A stretch of DNA of 14,758 bases, from NCBI GenBank assembly GCA_030746295.1, contig JASLMY010000115.1:1-14758 (forward strand), written 5' to 3'. This stretch comes from Alphaproteobacteria bacterium (GTDB lineage: Bacteria; Pseudomonadota; Alphaproteobacteria; GCA-2731375). Shown one piece after another: positions 1-7,274 of this stretch. Position numbers and translations under genes: made by a program. Numbering within the stretch: position 1 is the first letter of the stretch; each line of letters begins with the position of its first letter. Below the pieces are notes generated by a model. It was not told the origin of the DNA, did not search any database, and was given only the letters and a program-made list of their open reading frames with translations.

Positions 1-1
1 G

Positions 2-901
2 ATCCCGGCGATGCAGCACGGCTGCGCGCTGGTGATGATGGATGAATGGGATCCGGGCCGGGCGCTCGACATCATCGAGGCCGAGCGGGTCTCGATCATG
101 GGCGGCATCCCGACCCATTTCATCGACCTTTTGGCCCAGCCCGGCGTCGAGACGCGCGACACCCACTGCCTGAAGGCGGCCTGGATCGGCGGCGCCCCGG
201 TGACGCCGAAGATCGCGCGGACGGTCAAGGAGACGCTGCATCTCGATGCCCTGCAGGCGGTCTACGGCATGACCGAGACCATGGGCATGACGGTGTTGAG
301 CGAGTTCGAGGCGCCGATCGAGGTCACGGCCGAGAACAAGGGCAAGCCCGTCGGCGACTACGAGGTCCGTGTGGTCGAGCCTGAGACCGGTGCCGAAAAG
401 CCGACCGGCGAGGACGGCGAGGTTTGGGTCCGCGGCTATCTCGTTATGCTGGGCTACTACCGGAACGAGGCGGCGACCGCCGAGGCGATCACCGAGGACG
501 GCTGGTTCCGCACCGGCGATCTTGGCCGCTTCGATGCCGAGGGCTATCTGCAGATCACGGGCCGGGCCAAGGAGATGTTCATCGTCGGCGGCTCGAACGC
601 CTATCCGGCCGAAATCGAGCGTTTCCTCGAGACCCACCCGAAGGTGCACCAGGCCGTGGTCGCCGGCGTGCCGGATGCCCGCCTCGGCGAGGTCGGCTTC
701 GCCTTCGTCATGCCCAAGCCCGGCGAGGCCTTGACCATGGCCGAGGTGCTGGACTTCTGTCGCGGCGCCATCGCCGACTACAAGGTGCCGCGCTACGTCG
801 AGGTCGTGGACGACTTCCCGCGGACTTCGACCAACAAGATCCAACGCTATCTGCTGCAGCAGGATGCCATGGCGCGCTTCGAGGTCGAGGCGGCCTCCTG
901 A
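2..901 (+). CDS. AMP-dependent acyl-CoA synthetase/ligase (3' part; 5' end outside window)
   Basis: This is the C-terminal part of a class I adenylate-forming enzyme, which activates a carboxylic acid as acyl-AMP and transfers it to CoA. The reading frame is open to the left edge, so the N-terminal part, including the P-loop-like motif, is missing. About 299 residues are visible. In order they show YGMTET (adenine/substrate motif A5), GWFRTGDLGRFD (A7, with the ribose-binding Asp), ITGRAKEMFIVGGSNAYPAEIE (A8 hinge), and PRTSTNKIQRYLL near the end, with the conserved A10 catalytic Lys. The small C-terminal domain is complete and the stop is at 899-901. A fumarylacetoacetate-hydrolase-family gene follows after 41 bases on the same strand, which suggests a shared aromatic or carboxylic acid catabolic operon. 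The substrate cannot be told from this part; fatty acid, benzoate-like or dicarboxylate acids are all possible. Confidence 0.93.
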   Translation: MPAMQHGCALVMMDEWDPGRALDIIEAERVSIMGGIPTHFIDLLAQPGVETRDTHCLKAAWIGGAPVTPKIARTVKETLHLDALQAVYGMTETMGMTVLSEFEAPIEVTAENKGKPVGDYEVRVVEPETGAEKPTGEDGEVWVRGYLVMLGYYRNEAATAEAITEDGWFRTGDLGRFDAEGYLQITGRAKEMFIVGGSNAYPAEIERFLETHPKVHQAVVAGVPDARLGEVGFAFVMPKPGEALTMAEVLDFCRGAIADYKVPRYVEVVDDFPRTSTNKIQRYLLQQDAMARFEVEAAS

Positions 902-919
902 CGGCAACCCCTGTCCAAC

Positions 920-941
920 TGGGAGTATCTTGGGAGTATCT
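920..941 (+). repeat. Tandem 11-bp duplication carrying two Shine-Dalgarno copies
   Basis: TGGGAGTATCT occurs twice head to tail (920-930 and 931-941) directly before the ATG at 943. Each copy carries a GGGAG Shine-Dalgarno core. The second core ends six bases before the start codon, a normal spacing, so it should be the working one. The duplication supports 943 as the start of the downstream gene. It probably arose by slippage or local duplication. Confidence 0.7.
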
Positions 942-942
942 G

Positions 943-1881
943 ATGAAGCTTCTCTACTTCGACGACTTTCGCTTGGGCGTCCTAAAGGGCGACCAGGTGG
1001 TCGACGTCTCGGCCGAGGTGGCCGACATACCGCACACCGGGTCCGGCGACCTGATAAACGGCCTGATCGCGCGCTTCGATGATTACCGCGCCCGCCTCGA
1101 AGCGGCGGCGGCCGACGGTGAGGGCGTCCCTCTAGACCAGGCGCGGATCCGCCCGCCGCTGCCCGGGCCCGGCAAGATCGACTGCATGGCGGTCAACTAC
1201 ATGGAGGACGGCACCCGCGACGCGCCCGCACCCTTGAACGCCTTTCACAAGGCGCCGAGCGCGGTGATCGGCGACGGCGACGCCATGGTCCTGCCCGACG
1301 TGCCGGCCACCATCTTCGAGGGCGAGGCCGAGCTCGCCGTCGTCATCGGCAAGCGGGCGACCAACGTCTCCGCCGCCGATGCGATGAGCCACGTCTTCGG
1401 CTACGTGAACTTCATCGACGGCTCGGCCCGCGGCTTGCTGCCGGCCGGCAACACCTTCTTCCAGATGAAGTCGCGCGACACCTTCGCCCCCATCGGCCCC
1501 TACCTGGTGACGGCGGACGAGATCGCCGATCCGCACAAGCTGCAGGTCCGGCTTTGGGTCAACGGCGATCTGATGCAGGACTTCAACACCGACGACATGG
1601 CGCACCAGATCCCGCGCTGCATCGAATGGCTGAGCGCCATCCACACGCTGGAGCCCGGTGACATCGTCGCCACCGGCACCAATCACCGTGGCCTCAGCGC
1701 CTTCCAGGACGGCGACCGCATCGAGCTGGAGAGCGAGGGGCTCGGCCGGCTTCGCTTCGAGGTCCGGAACGCGCTGCAGCGGACCTGGTCGCGCGATACC
1801 CGCCTCCAGCACCACGAGAAGGGCCTGGAGGGCCCGGCGACGCCGCAGTTGACCGGCAAGTACGCGCCCCGGAGCGCGTAA
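943..1881 (+). CDS. Fumarylacetoacetate hydrolase (FAH) family protein
   Basis: A 312-residue protein of the FAH superfamily, whose members are metal-dependent hydrolases, decarboxylases or isomerases of beta-diketo or 2-oxo acids, mostly in aromatic catabolism. The conserved core is clear. FEGEAELAVVIGK carries the paired acidic metal ligands (E128, E130), FGYVNFIDGSARG supplies the third carboxylate (D159), FFQMKSRDTFAPIGPYLVT (about 172-190) holds the conserved Lys, and GDIVATGTNHRG is the family GD-TGT motif. An N-terminal domain of about 75 residues (MKLLYFDDFRLGVLKGDQVVDV) precedes the core, as in many bacterial members annotated as 2-hydroxyhepta-2,4-diene-1,7-dioate isomerases. The start at 943 is chosen from the GGGAG site and the homologous start MKLLYF; the open frame runs further upstream but only as a shadow of the ligase. 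The exact reaction is unknown. Confidence 0.92.
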   Translation: MKLLYFDDFRLGVLKGDQVVDVSAEVADIPHTGSGDLINGLIARFDDYRARLEAAAADGEGVPLDQARIRPPLPGPGKIDCMAVNYMEDGTRDAPAPLNAFHKAPSAVIGDGDAMVLPDVPATIFEGEAELAVVIGKRATNVSAADAMSHVFGYVNFIDGSARGLLPAGNTFFQMKSRDTFAPIGPYLVTADEIADPHKLQVRLWVNGDLMQDFNTDDMAHQIPRCIEWLSAIHTLEPGDIVATGTNHRGLSAFQDGDRIELESEGLGRLRFEVRNALQRTWSRDTRLQHHEKGLEGPATPQLTGKYAPRSA

Positions 1882-1892
1882 GGCGCAGCCAC

Positions 1893-2543
1893 TCAGGCCC
1901 AGCGCGCCGTATCCTCGGCGTCGGTCGCGGTCAGAAGCGTCGTCGTGTAGACCACGGTCCAATCGCAGAGGTCGTAGCGGCGGCTGAGCTTGCGGCGGAC
2001 CTCGGCCTCGGCAGCGCCTTCCGGCAGTTTCGAGCGCTCCCACATGGCGAGGCTCGGCCGGCGGGTCAGCAACAGGCTACGCACGCGGTCCGGCGTCGCC
2101 CCGGCGAGCCGCCAGAGGCCGATGACTTGCGAGTCATAAGCCGCCTCGAAGCCGGGCCAGGCGCCTTGGCAGAGCTCCAGGAACTCCGGCCAATCGGAAT
2201 CGCCCAATTCGAACCAGCGAAAGGCGTAGTTGCCTTGACGCGCCGGCGGCGTGGGCTCGGAGGGGCGTAGCGTCGGGGACATGAGCTCGCTGTCGATGCC
2301 GGCGACCTCGCCCGCGGCCGCACCGAGCGCCGCCGCCGCGCCCGCCGCTACCTCGGCGTCGGGCCAGACGGTGAGCACCGTCAGCTCGTCTCTCGGGCGG
2401 CCGATCTGGCTGCGCCAAATGCCGAAGAGGACGCCCCCGCTGGGCCACGGACCGGCCGCCGCCCGCTCGGCGATCGTCCGGGCGGTGCTCTGCCATTGCC
2501 GCGGCGGGCAGTCGATTCGATGATGCATATAGCTCAGAGGCAT
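1893..2543 (-). CDS. Hypothetical protein, possibly NIPSNAP/dimeric alpha-beta-barrel type
   Basis: A 216-residue soluble protein with no signal peptide or membrane segment. The sequence appears to hold two similar halves. Each has a strand pattern reminiscent of NIPSNAP or EthD-like ferredoxin-fold domains: GGVLFGIWRSQIG followed by ELTVLTVWPDA in the first half, and SQVIGLWRLAGATPDRVRSLLLTRRPSLAMWERSK in the second. This family guess rests on pattern only, and I see no catalytic motif. The ATG at 2543 has GGAG eight bases upstream (GCGGAGAATCGTCC before ATG). The gene converges on the FAH-family gene, with only 11 bases between the stops, and is divergent from the small membrane protein gene at 2665. 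It may be unrelated to either neighbour. Confidence 0.75.
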   Translation of the reverse strand: MPLSYMHHRIDCPPRQWQSTARTIAERAAAGPWPSGGVLFGIWRSQIGRPRDELTVLTVWPDAEVAAGAAAALGAAAGEVAGIDSELMSPTLRPSEPTPPARQGNYAFRWFELGDSDWPEFLELCQGAWPGFEAAYDSQVIGLWRLAGATPDRVRSLLLTRRPSLAMWERSKLPEGAAEAEVRRKLSRRYDLCDWTVVYTTTLLTATDAEDTARWA

Positions 2544-2664
2544 GGACGATTCTCCGCAACCGTTGTCGCCAGCATAGCGGCAACCGAGTAGGGCCGCTTT
2601 TGACTTTCGTCCCTGCCGCCATCGGTGCGAGGATGCGCCCGAGCGTCGGGCAAGGAAGAAAGCC

Positions 2665-2847
2665 GTGGAATTTCTCTATCTCGTCGTCGTCGGAATCGTC
2701 CTCTACGTGGTTTCGGACCGGATTCTGGACTACATCGAGCGCCGGCGCGGCGCCCGCCTCGAGCAGCGCAGCCTGTTGTTTTTCGCCATTTTGCTCGGCC
2801 TAGCCGTCATCACCTTCGCCATCATCCGCAGTTTCCTCGCCGGTTGA
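2665..2847 (+). CDS. Small two-helix membrane protein, hypothetical
   Basis: A 60-residue protein starting with GTG at 2665, preceded by a purine-rich site (AAGGAAGAAA) at a suitable distance. It has two hydrophobic segments (about residues 3-17 and 37-56) joined by a short, highly charged loop (DRILDYIERRRGARLEQR). A hairpin with its charged loop in the cytoplasm would fit the positive-inside rule. I do not recognise a family. It lies 38 bases upstream of an FNR-like box and may be separate from the oxidase-like run, because that box and a probable promoter stand between them. The composition matches a real membrane protein, and the overlapping frames here look like shadows. Confidence 0.65.
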   Translation: MEFLYLVVVGIVLYVVSDRILDYIERRRGARLEQRSLLFFAILLGLAVITFAIIRSFLAG

Positions 2848-2884
2848 CCGGTCCCGCGAGCATCCCCGGCGCCCGGTCGGATAA

Positions 2885-2898
2885 TTGACCGTGATCAA
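2885..2898. promoter_or_regulatory. FNR/Dnr-type binding site upstream of the heme-copper cluster
   Basis: TTGACCGTGATCAA matches the dyad TTGA(T/C)-N4-(A/G)TCAA bound by FNR/CRP-superfamily regulators of anaerobic and NO metabolism (FNR, Anr, Dnr, NnrR). One half site is the FNR form (ATCAA) and the other the TTGAC form often seen for Dnr/NnrR. It is in the 140-base gap before the 57-residue gene, with its centre about 96 bases upstream of that start codon. A class II promoter centred at -41.5 would begin near 2933, and CACACT at 2921-2926 would be a weak -10. The regulator and the transcription start are inferred. Confidence 0.7.
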
Positions 2899-2987
2899 TG
2901 TTAGGGGCTGCGCATTTGCTCACACTCCCGTGAACTGGCGGCCGGCCTAGATGCCGTACGGGGCCGCCCAGGGCGAGGAGAACCTCT

Positions 2988-3161
2988 ATGAGCGATCAAT
3001 CCCAGGCAGGCCCGTCGTCGGAGGAAGAAGAGCGCATCCCCTTCTTTCAACGGGTTCTCGATAACCCGTTTCTATTGCTGTTCATAGGCGTGGCCATGCC
3101 GGCGTGCCTGTACGTGATTTGGGGGATCATGGAGGTTGCCCAGATCCCGATAGCGAAATAA
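2988..3161 (+). CDS. 57-residue single-helix protein, putative small subunit of the heme-copper enzyme
   Basis: A short gene with ATG at 2988, preceded by AGGAG at 2976-2980 (seven bases), and TAA at 3159-3161. The product begins with an acidic soluble stretch (MSDQSQAGPSSEEEERIPFF), then has one hydrophobic helix (about residues 28-51, FLLLFIGVAMPACLYVIWGI) and a short tail ending in AK. It lies 37 bases before the CuA subunit gene and directly behind the FNR-like box, so it is probably the first gene of that operon. Small one-helix subunits encoded next to subunits I and II are known in B-type oxidases (subunit IIa of the ba3 enzyme), and this may be an equivalent. That role is inferred from size, topology and position only; I see no sequence signature. 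Confidence 0.7.
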   Translation: MSDQSQAGPSSEEEERIPFFQRVLDNPFLLLFIGVAMPACLYVIWGIMEVAQIPIAK

Positions 3162-3198
3162 CCGGCCGTTTTCCGGCGCGGGAGCGAGGGAGAGGATT

Positions 3199-3744
3199 AT
3201 GGCGATAAGTCCCCCGGAAGAACGGATTTGGTGGAAGGAACCCTTACGGCGGGCCGAGATCGTGTGGATCGCGATCGGCTTCGTCTGGGGCCTGGTGATG
3301 TTCTTCACCATGGTCACCTGGCATGTCACGGGCAAGCAGAACCTGTCGAACGAGGCCTACCGGATCGACCCGGAGGTGTTTGCGGCCCGTACCGAGGCCA
3401 TGACCGAGAAATACAAGGTGCGCGAGGAAACCGATTCGGGAATCCCCGTGGCGCACCCGCCGCCCGGCAGTGACGTCTACATGCTGGGGCGGCTTTGGGA
3501 GTGGTGGCCGATACTGGAGCTGGAAAAAGACCAGACCTATCGCCTCCATCTTTCGTCGATGGACTGGCAGCACGGGTGGTCCCTGCAGCCGCAGAACATC
3601 AATCTCCAGATCCACCCCGGCTACGACATGGTGGTGACCATCACGCCCGACAAAGCGGGCGAGTTTACCGTCGTCTGCAACGAATTCTGCGGCGTCGGCC
3701 ATCACACCATGCTGGGCAAGATCTACGTCGTCGAGAAGAAATAG
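3199..3744 (+). CDS. Heme-copper oxidase/NO reductase subunit II with CuA site
   Basis: A 181-residue membrane-anchored cupredoxin that takes electrons from a periplasmic donor and passes them to subunit I. One N-terminal helix (about residues 20-42) anchors a periplasmic domain. The CuA ligands are complete: H125 in the SSMDWQHGW segment, then C160, E162, C164, H168 and M171 in CNEFCGVGHHTM. The short single-helix form resembles subunit II of B-type (ba3-like) oxidases rather than the two-helix form of aa3 oxidases. It starts at 3199 behind GAGGGAGAGG and ends nine bases before the subunit I gene. Because subunit I lacks the oxygen-reductase tyrosine, this protein is likely the NorS-like CuA subunit of an sNOR-type NO reductase. 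That assignment follows from the partner and is not shown by this protein alone. Confidence 0.93.
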   Translation: MAISPPEERIWWKEPLRRAEIVWIAIGFVWGLVMFFTMVTWHVTGKQNLSNEAYRIDPEVFAARTEAMTEKYKVREETDSGIPVAHPPPGSDVYMLGRLWEWWPILELEKDQTYRLHLSSMDWQHGWSLQPQNINLQIHPGYDMVVTITPDKAGEFTVVCNEFCGVGHHTMLGKIYVVEKK

Positions 3745-3753
3745 GGGGCGGTC

Positions 3754-5451
3754 ATGGCAAGCGCAGCAATTTTCAGGACCTGCCCGGAGACGGGCTTACG
3801 CGTACACTCTCAGGCGGAGGCCCTGATCAAGGCCAATGCGGTGGTCGCCATCGTCTTCCTCGCCATCGGCGGCCTTTTCGGCCTGTTGGTGGCGCTGACG
3901 CGCTGGCCGGCGGTGCATATCCTCGATGCCGAACTCTTCTATCTGGCGCTGACGGCGCACGGCGCCGATGCCCTGCTGGTCTGGATCATCTTCTTCGAGG
4001 TGGCGATCCTCTACTTCGCATCGGCGATCCTGCTGAACTGCCGCTTGGCGGCGCCGTGGGTCGCGTGGCTCGCCTTCGTCTTGATGCTGGTCGGCGCGCT
4101 GGTGGCGAACGTCGCCGTGCTACAGGGCGAGTCGAGCGTGATGTTCACCTCGTACGTCCCGATGAAAGCGGCACCGCACTTCTATCTAGGCCTGATCCTG
4201 TTCGCGGTGGGGGCGCTGCTCGCCTGCTTCGTCTTCTTCGGAACGCTGGTGATCGCCAAGGACGAGAAGACCTATGAAGGCTCGATCCCACTGGTCACCT
4301 TCGGCGCCGTGGCGGCGGCGATCATCGCCGTCTTCACCATCGCCTCGGGCGCGATCATCCTGATCCCGACGCTTCTGTGGTCGCTCGGCTACATCGCCAA
4401 CATCGATCCGCTGACCTACAAAGTGGTCTGGTGGGCGATGGGCCATTCCTCGCAGCAGATCAACGTCTCGGCCCATGTCGCGGTCTGGTACGCGGTGGCG
4501 GCCATGGTGCTGGGCGCCAAGCCGTTGTCGGAGAAGGTCAGCCGCATGGCCTTCCTGTTGTACATCTTGTTCCTGCAGTTGGCCTCGGCGCATCACTTGC
4601 TGGTCGAGCCCGGGTTGAGCTCCGAGTTCAAGATCTTCAACACCTCCTACGCTCTCTATTTGGCGGTGTTGGGCAGCATGATCCACGGCCTCAGCGTGCC
4701 CGGCGCCATCGAGGCGGCGCAGCGGCGGCGCGGCTTCAACAACGGCGTCTTCGAGTGGTTGAGGAAGGCGCCGTGGGGCAACCCGGCCTTCTCGGGCGTG
4801 GCGCTGTCGATCGTGATGTTCGGGTTCCTGGGCGGCATTTCGGGTGTCGTCATGGGCACCGAGCAGCTGAACCTGATCATGCACAACACCCTCTATGTGC
4901 CGGGACATTTCCACGGCACCGTGGTGGCCGGGACGACGCTCGCCTTCATGGCGGTGACCTATCTCGTGGTGCCGTTGATCTTCCGGCGCGATCTGATCTT
5001 GAAGGGCTTGGCCAAGTGGCAGCCCTACCTCTTCGGCATCGGCGTCGCCGGCATCTCGGTCTTCATGATGGGCGCCGGCACGCTGGGCGTGGCGCGGCGC
5101 CATTGGGACATGACCTTCTCCGATGCCCCGATGAGCTTCGAGTACCCCGCTGCCGCCTTCATGATGATGGGGCTGAACGGGATCAGCGCCATCATGGCGG
5201 CCGTCGGCGGAATCCTGTTCATCGTCATCATCGTCGGCAGCGTGCTGTTCGGCAAGCCGCGGGACGCGGCAACGATCCAGGCGGCGCCCGCCATCGGTAC
5301 CGGCGGCGCCGACGCGGTCGCCAGCTACGGCGGCGAGGACACGGTCAAGCTGCCGGGCACGATCACGCTGGTGGCGGTCTTCCTGATCTCCTTCATCCTC
5401 TACTACTACGTCAACTGGAAGTACCTGTCCGAGATCTGGCCGTTGAGCTGA
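3754..5451 (+). CDS. Heme-copper oxidase superfamily subunit I, putative sNOR-type NO reductase (annotated families: cytochrome c oxidase subunit I)
   Basis: A 565-residue protein with about 12-14 hydrophobic helices. Metal ligands can be placed by motif: H69 (TAHGADALL) and H387 for the low-spin heme, H385 for the high-spin heme (YVPGHFHGTV), and H231, H280 and H281 for CuB or FeB (WWAMGHSSQQ; SAHHLLVEPG). The spacing and the HHLLVEPG and VPGHFH motifs are closest to B-family (ba3-like) enzymes. The Tyr of H-x3-Y in helix VI, cross-linked to a CuB His in A- and B-family oxygen reductases, is replaced by Gln235. In helix VII, where C-family enzymes carry theirs, the only Tyr (Y270) lies ten residues before the His pair. 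Loss of this Tyr is a mark of NO reductases in the superfamily. The neighbours CuA subunit and SenC match norSY-senC (sNOR) clusters reported in ammonia oxidisers. A divergent oxygen reductase is the alternative. The gene starts behind GGGGGCGG. Confidence 0.9.
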   Translation: MASAAIFRTCPETGLRVHSQAEALIKANAVVAIVFLAIGGLFGLLVALTRWPAVHILDAELFYLALTAHGADALLVWIIFFEVAILYFASAILLNCRLAAPWVAWLAFVLMLVGALVANVAVLQGESSVMFTSYVPMKAAPHFYLGLILFAVGALLACFVFFGTLVIAKDEKTYEGSIPLVTFGAVAAAIIAVFTIASGAIILIPTLLWSLGYIANIDPLTYKVVWWAMGHSSQQINVSAHVAVWYAVAAMVLGAKPLSEKVSRMAFLLYILFLQLASAHHLLVEPGLSSEFKIFNTSYALYLAVLGSMIHGLSVPGAIEAAQRRRGFNNGVFEWLRKAPWGNPAFSGVALSIVMFGFLGGISGVVMGTEQLNLIMHNTLYVPGHFHGTVVAGTTLAFMAVTYLVVPLIFRRDLILKGLAKWQPYLFGIGVAGISVFMMGAGTLGVARRHWDMTFSDAPMSFEYPAAAFMMMGLNGISAIMAAVGGILFIVIIVGSVLFGKPRDAATIQAAPAIGTGGADAVASYGGEDTVKLPGTITLVAVFLISFILYYYVNWKYLSEIWPLS

Positions 5452-5464
5452 GGCGGAGACGAGG

Positions 5465-6406
5465 ATGACGGCACCCGACGGAATGCGGCGCGGAACGCCA
5501 CCGCCCGCACCCGTCGGGTCGGGGGGAGCAGCAGGGGTCTCTACGATGCGCTGGGGGAAAGAGCTCTACGCAGTCTTCAAGCTTCGGATCGGCATCGCCA
5601 TCGCGGTCACCGCAGTGGCCGGCCTGGCGGTGACGCCGGGGCCGGCGCCGACGGCTTGGCAGGTCGTGGCCGTGGCTTTGGCAGTCTTGTTGTCAGCGGC
5701 CAGTGCCGGCGCCTTGAACCACTATATCGAGCGCGATCTCGACGCCTTGATGCCGAGGACGCGCGGGCGGCCCTTCGTCACCGGGGTCTTTCGGCCCGGG
5801 CCGCTCTGGCTGACGGTGATCTTCCTGATGCTCTTGGTCGCGGTGGTCATGGCCGGACTGGCGGTCAACGCCTGGGTCGCGGTCTACACCTTCCTCGGTG
5901 CCTTCTTCTATGGCGTCGTCTACACCATTTGGCTGAAACGGCGAACCTGGCTCAACATCGTGCTGGGTGGCCTCTCGGGCAGCTTTGCCGTGCTGGCCGG
6001 CGCGGCGGCGGTCGACCCCGCGATCCCGGCGGCGCCGATGCTGCTGGCGGTGGTCCTCTTCCTCTGGACGCCGCCGCACTTTTGGAGCCTGGCGATGCGG
6101 CTCGACGCGGAATATGCCCAGGCCCGGGTGCCGATGCTGCCGGTCGTCATCGGCTCGGCCGCGGCGGCGCGCGTCATCCTGGCGCACACCGTGGCTCTGG
6201 TCGCGCTGTCGCTGTTGATCGCGGTACTGGGGCTCGGCTGGATCTATCTCGCCGCTGCCGCCATCGGCGGGGGCTACTTCATCTATCGCAGTGTGCAATT
6301 GGTGCGGCGTCCCGGCCCCGAGGCGGCGGCAAGGAACTTTCACGCCTCGCTCGTGCAGCTGGGGCTGCTGTTGATCGGCGCCCTCGCCAGCACGGGCGGG
6401 CTCTGA
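5465..6406 (+). CDS. ctaB: Protoheme IX farnesyltransferase (heme O synthase)
   Basis: A 313-residue UbiA-family membrane prenyltransferase that converts protoheme IX to heme O with farnesyl diphosphate. Diagnostic motifs are present: NHYIERDLDALMPRT (residues 85-99, the Asp-rich diphosphate/Mg site), YTIWLKRRTWLN (153-164) and WTPPHFWSLAM (201-211). About eight to nine helices are visible after a Pro/Gly-rich N-terminal tail of about 27 residues. The start at 5465 has GGAG eight or so bases upstream; an internal Met at residue 28 (MRWGKELYAVFKL) is nearer the usual family start. The stop overlaps the next start in TGATG. No heme A synthase (CtaA) is seen here, so the heme-copper enzyme of this cluster could carry heme O, or the gene may serve another oxidase. 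Its presence beside a putative NO reductase is notable because classical cNOR uses only heme b. Confidence 0.95.
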   Translation: MTAPDGMRRGTPPPAPVGSGGAAGVSTMRWGKELYAVFKLRIGIAIAVTAVAGLAVTPGPAPTAWQVVAVALAVLLSAASAGALNHYIERDLDALMPRTRGRPFVTGVFRPGPLWLTVIFLMLLVAVVMAGLAVNAWVAVYTFLGAFFYGVVYTIWLKRRTWLNIVLGGLSGSFAVLAGAAAVDPAIPAAPMLLAVVLFLWTPPHFWSLAMRLDAEYAQARVPMLPVVIGSAAAARVILAHTVALVALSLLIAVLGLGWIYLAAAAIGGGYFIYRSVQLVRRPGPEAAARNFHASLVQLGLLLIGALASTGGL

Positions 6407-7248
6407 TGGCGCCGGCCGGGCCGCGCCTCGCCCTTCTCGCTATCGCCGCTGCCGTGTTTTGGTTGGGTGCGCCTGGCGCCCTCAGCGCGCAAGGCGTCGC
6501 GGTGGCGGGCGATCCCGACCGCGCCCTCGAGGTCAGCCAGGCGGCGATCGGCCGCCGTCTCGACGGCTATCGTTTCCTGGACACCGAGCGGCGGTCGGTC
6601 CAGATCGACGACTTCCGCGGCAAGCCCCTGGTGGTCAACCTGATCTATACCGCTTGCGTGCATACCTGCCCGCTGATCACCCAGACCCTGCTGGACGTCG
6701 CCGACGGTGCCCGCGAGGCCTTGGGCGAGGACAGCTTCAATATCGTCACGATCGGTTTCGACGCGCCCAACGACACGCCTCAAATGATGCGCGCCTTCGC
6801 CCGGACCCAGGGATTGGACCTCGACAACTGGCAATTCCTCTCCGCTGACAGCCGCACCGTCGAGCGCTTGACCGAGACCCTCGGCTTCGTCTATTTCCCC
6901 TCGGCGAAAGGCTTCGATCATTTGGCGCAGCTCAGCGTCATCGATGCCGAGGGTCTGGTCTATAGGCAGGTTTACGGCGAGACCTTCGAGGCGCCGTTCC
7001 TGGTCGAGCCGCTGAAGGATCTGGTCTTCGGTCGGCAGGGCAACTACACCAGCGTCGAGGGTCTGATCAATCGCCTCAAGCTCTTCTGCACGCTCTATGA
7101 TCCCGCGGCCGGACGCTACCGCTTCGATTATTCGGTCTTCATCGGTGCCGGTATCGGTATTCTCATACTCTTGGTCTTGGGGACCATTTTGGTACGGGCG
7201 ATCTTGCGCGAGCGGCGCGGACGCGAGGCGGTATCGTCCACGGGATAG
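6406..7248 (+). CDS. SCO1/SenC/PrrC-family copper chaperone with C-terminal membrane helix
   Basis: A 280-residue thioredoxin-fold copper chaperone that loads or reduces the CuA site of subunit II. An N-terminal signal-like segment (residues 6-28, ending GALSAQ) is followed by the fold with the copper site C84-x3-C88 (YTACVHTCPL) and H172 (KGFDHLAQL), the classical SCO triad. Beyond the domain comes an extension with a further Cys (C228, LKLFCTLYDPAAGRYRFDYS) and a second membrane helix (about 244-266), ending in a basic tail. The usual SCO protein has a single N-terminal anchor and stops at about 200 residues, so this C-terminal anchor is a variant. The gene is translationally coupled to ctaB (TGATG, one-base overlap). 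In norSY-senC clusters the SenC protein occupies the same position. I am sure of the family; the partner is inferred. Confidence 0.92.
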   Translation: MAPAGPRLALLAIAAAVFWLGAPGALSAQGVAVAGDPDRALEVSQAAIGRRLDGYRFLDTERRSVQIDDFRGKPLVVNLIYTACVHTCPLITQTLLDVADGAREALGEDSFNIVTIGFDAPNDTPQMMRAFARTQGLDLDNWQFLSADSRTVERLTETLGFVYFPSAKGFDHLAQLSVIDAEGLVYRQVYGETFEAPFLVEPLKDLVFGRQGNYTSVEGLINRLKLFCTLYDPAAGRYRFDYSVFIGAGIGILILLVLGTILVRAILRERRGREAVSSTG

Positions 7249-7274
7249 GGCTTCGATGAGCTTTCGGTTGCAAT

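Noticed and set aside
424..942. Long open frame running into the FAH-family gene from within the ligase gene
   Set aside because: It is an Arg/Gly/Pro-rich shadow of the ligase frame; the start at 943 has a Shine-Dalgarno site and the family N-terminus.
2846..2878. GACCGG...CCGGTC inverted repeat after the 60-residue gene as a terminator
   Set aside because: The stem is only 6 bp with a 21-base loop and no T tract follows; chance pairing is likely at this GC content.
3754..5451. Plain annotation as an aerobic cytochrome c oxidase subunit I
   Set aside because: The family is right, but the helix VI tyrosine needed for oxygen reduction in A- and B-family enzymes is Gln, so a NO reductase role is preferred.
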